From Mallotus nudiflorus (taxonomy: Eukaryota; Streptophyta; Magnoliopsida; Malpighiales; Euphorbiaceae): a stretch of 64,000 nucleotides of DNA. The stretch lies in the NCBI GenBank assembly GCA_947683625.1, contig CANTUR010000596.1, positions 186,001-250,000 of the forward strand, written 5' to 3'. The notes beneath the pieces are model-generated. The model made no database searches and was not told where the DNA came from. It saw only the letters and a program-made list of their open reading frames with translations. The position numbers and the translations under genes are program-made. How positions within the stretch are numbered: position 1 is the first letter of the stretch; the number at the start of each line of letters is the position of its first letter. Of the stretch, positions 63,251-64,000 are shown piece by piece.

Positions 63251-64000
63251 ATAATGACATGTGCTTATGTAAATAAATTGGCCATAATAAAACTGGATGT
63301 CCATAAAAAGTAGCAGTAAGTATAAGATTCTTGTAATTTCAATTTCATATATGTGTTTAACATTTGAGTATTAAAAATTTTATATTAATGGTTATGCAGA
63401 ATTTGGCTCAAAGAAACATGCGAAGTAATGCTTCAAATGATACTCTAGCTCAAGTGGAAAATCTAACTGAACTGCATGCACAACAATAAAGGGATAAGAG
63501 TGCCTCTACAAGCACTAACCTGCCCCAAGACAATCAAACAAACATATCCATAAATGCATATGTGTATAAATGTGATAGTTGGAGTTTTTTGCAATATTAT
63601 TTGACTAACACGTGTGACATAAAAACATTGATATTTTTATTATATGTAGTGCGCTCAAATATGTAGGCCTCAACCTAGAATTAAAATTTGTGAACTAATG
63701 TCAACAAATGTCAAAGGATTTTAGCATCAAGGGGATACAACAATGAGTAAGGGCAAGGGTAAACAACCAGTTACATCAAATGATAGGGGAGTTCAAATAC
63801 CAAGCAAAGAAGTTGGTGTAGGACTACACTATGATGGAAAAACTGGAAAAGTAACATGGAATGTGAGTTAATTTTTTTTAATGTTATATTAGGAGTGAAT
63901 TTTAGTTATTTTTTCTACTGAATGTGAGTTATTACTTTTGGTTAATCTATGTTAGTTTCGCATATGAGTTACTTATATAGTGTAATAAAGGATTACAAAG

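Larger units (their letters stand above)
54520..63880 (+). mobile_element. MuDR-like (MULE) transposon, split by nested solo LTRs
   Basis: MURA-type transposase remnants run from 54520 to about 63250 on the + strand. Typical 3' sequence of the gene continues to about 63870, where KEVGVGLHYDGKTGKVTWN-like text resembles a MULE transposase end. 55772-61239 is inserted DNA. I did not find the terminal inverted repeats or the 9-bp duplication, so the outer ends are open and the right end may lie outside the window. Confidence 0.75.

Overview
This is a 64 kb piece of a plant nuclear genome, almost certainly a dicot. The evidence is AT-rich intergenic DNA, multi-exon genes with short plant-type introns (GT-AG, one GC-AG), plant-only proteins (a B1-type CDK with the PPTALRE motif, the Mediator subunit MED33), and plant transposon families (Tekay-type chromovirus, Ty1/copia, hAT, MuDR-like). 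I found no CRISPR array, operon, rRNA gene or tRNA gene. I cannot name the species.

Layout. 1-4335: the 3' end of a decayed Ty1/copia element, split by a 3.4 kb solo LTR with a perfect CCTAA duplication. 4394-4987: decayed gag/coat-like fragments that look pararetroviral. 6132-34097: a gene island of five conserved genes whose exons I could join in frame. They are cofactor-independent phosphoglycerate mutase (+, 9 exons, 560 aa), CDKB1 (+, 4 exons, 328 aa), a type-1 protein phosphatase (+, 3 exons, 301 aa), a conserved WD40-like protein (-, 8 exons, 471 aa) and Mediator subunit MED33/REF4-RFR1 (-, 12 exons, 1337 aa). 35735-51575: a dead hAT transposon about 5.2 kb long, interrupted by a complete but decayed Tekay-type Ty3/gypsy element (36958-47624). 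About 54.5 kb to at least 63.9 kb: a decayed MuDR-like transposase, split by a 2.2 kb solo LTR that itself carries a 3.25 kb solo LTR of the same family as the one at 389-3810.

The five genes are housekeeping or regulatory: glycolysis, the G2/M cell cycle, protein dephosphorylation, an unknown WD40 function, and transcriptional control of phenylpropanoid genes. They share no evident pathway and sit together as ordinary plant neighbours. The interest lies in the nested insertion history, readable from target-site duplications, and in intron-level events: a hAT MITE in the phosphatase gene, a dead duplicated exon and a GC-AG intron in MED33, a frame-neutral intron in CDKB1, and a strong G-quadruplex motif in the mutase gene. 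I did not find a convincing new biological system.
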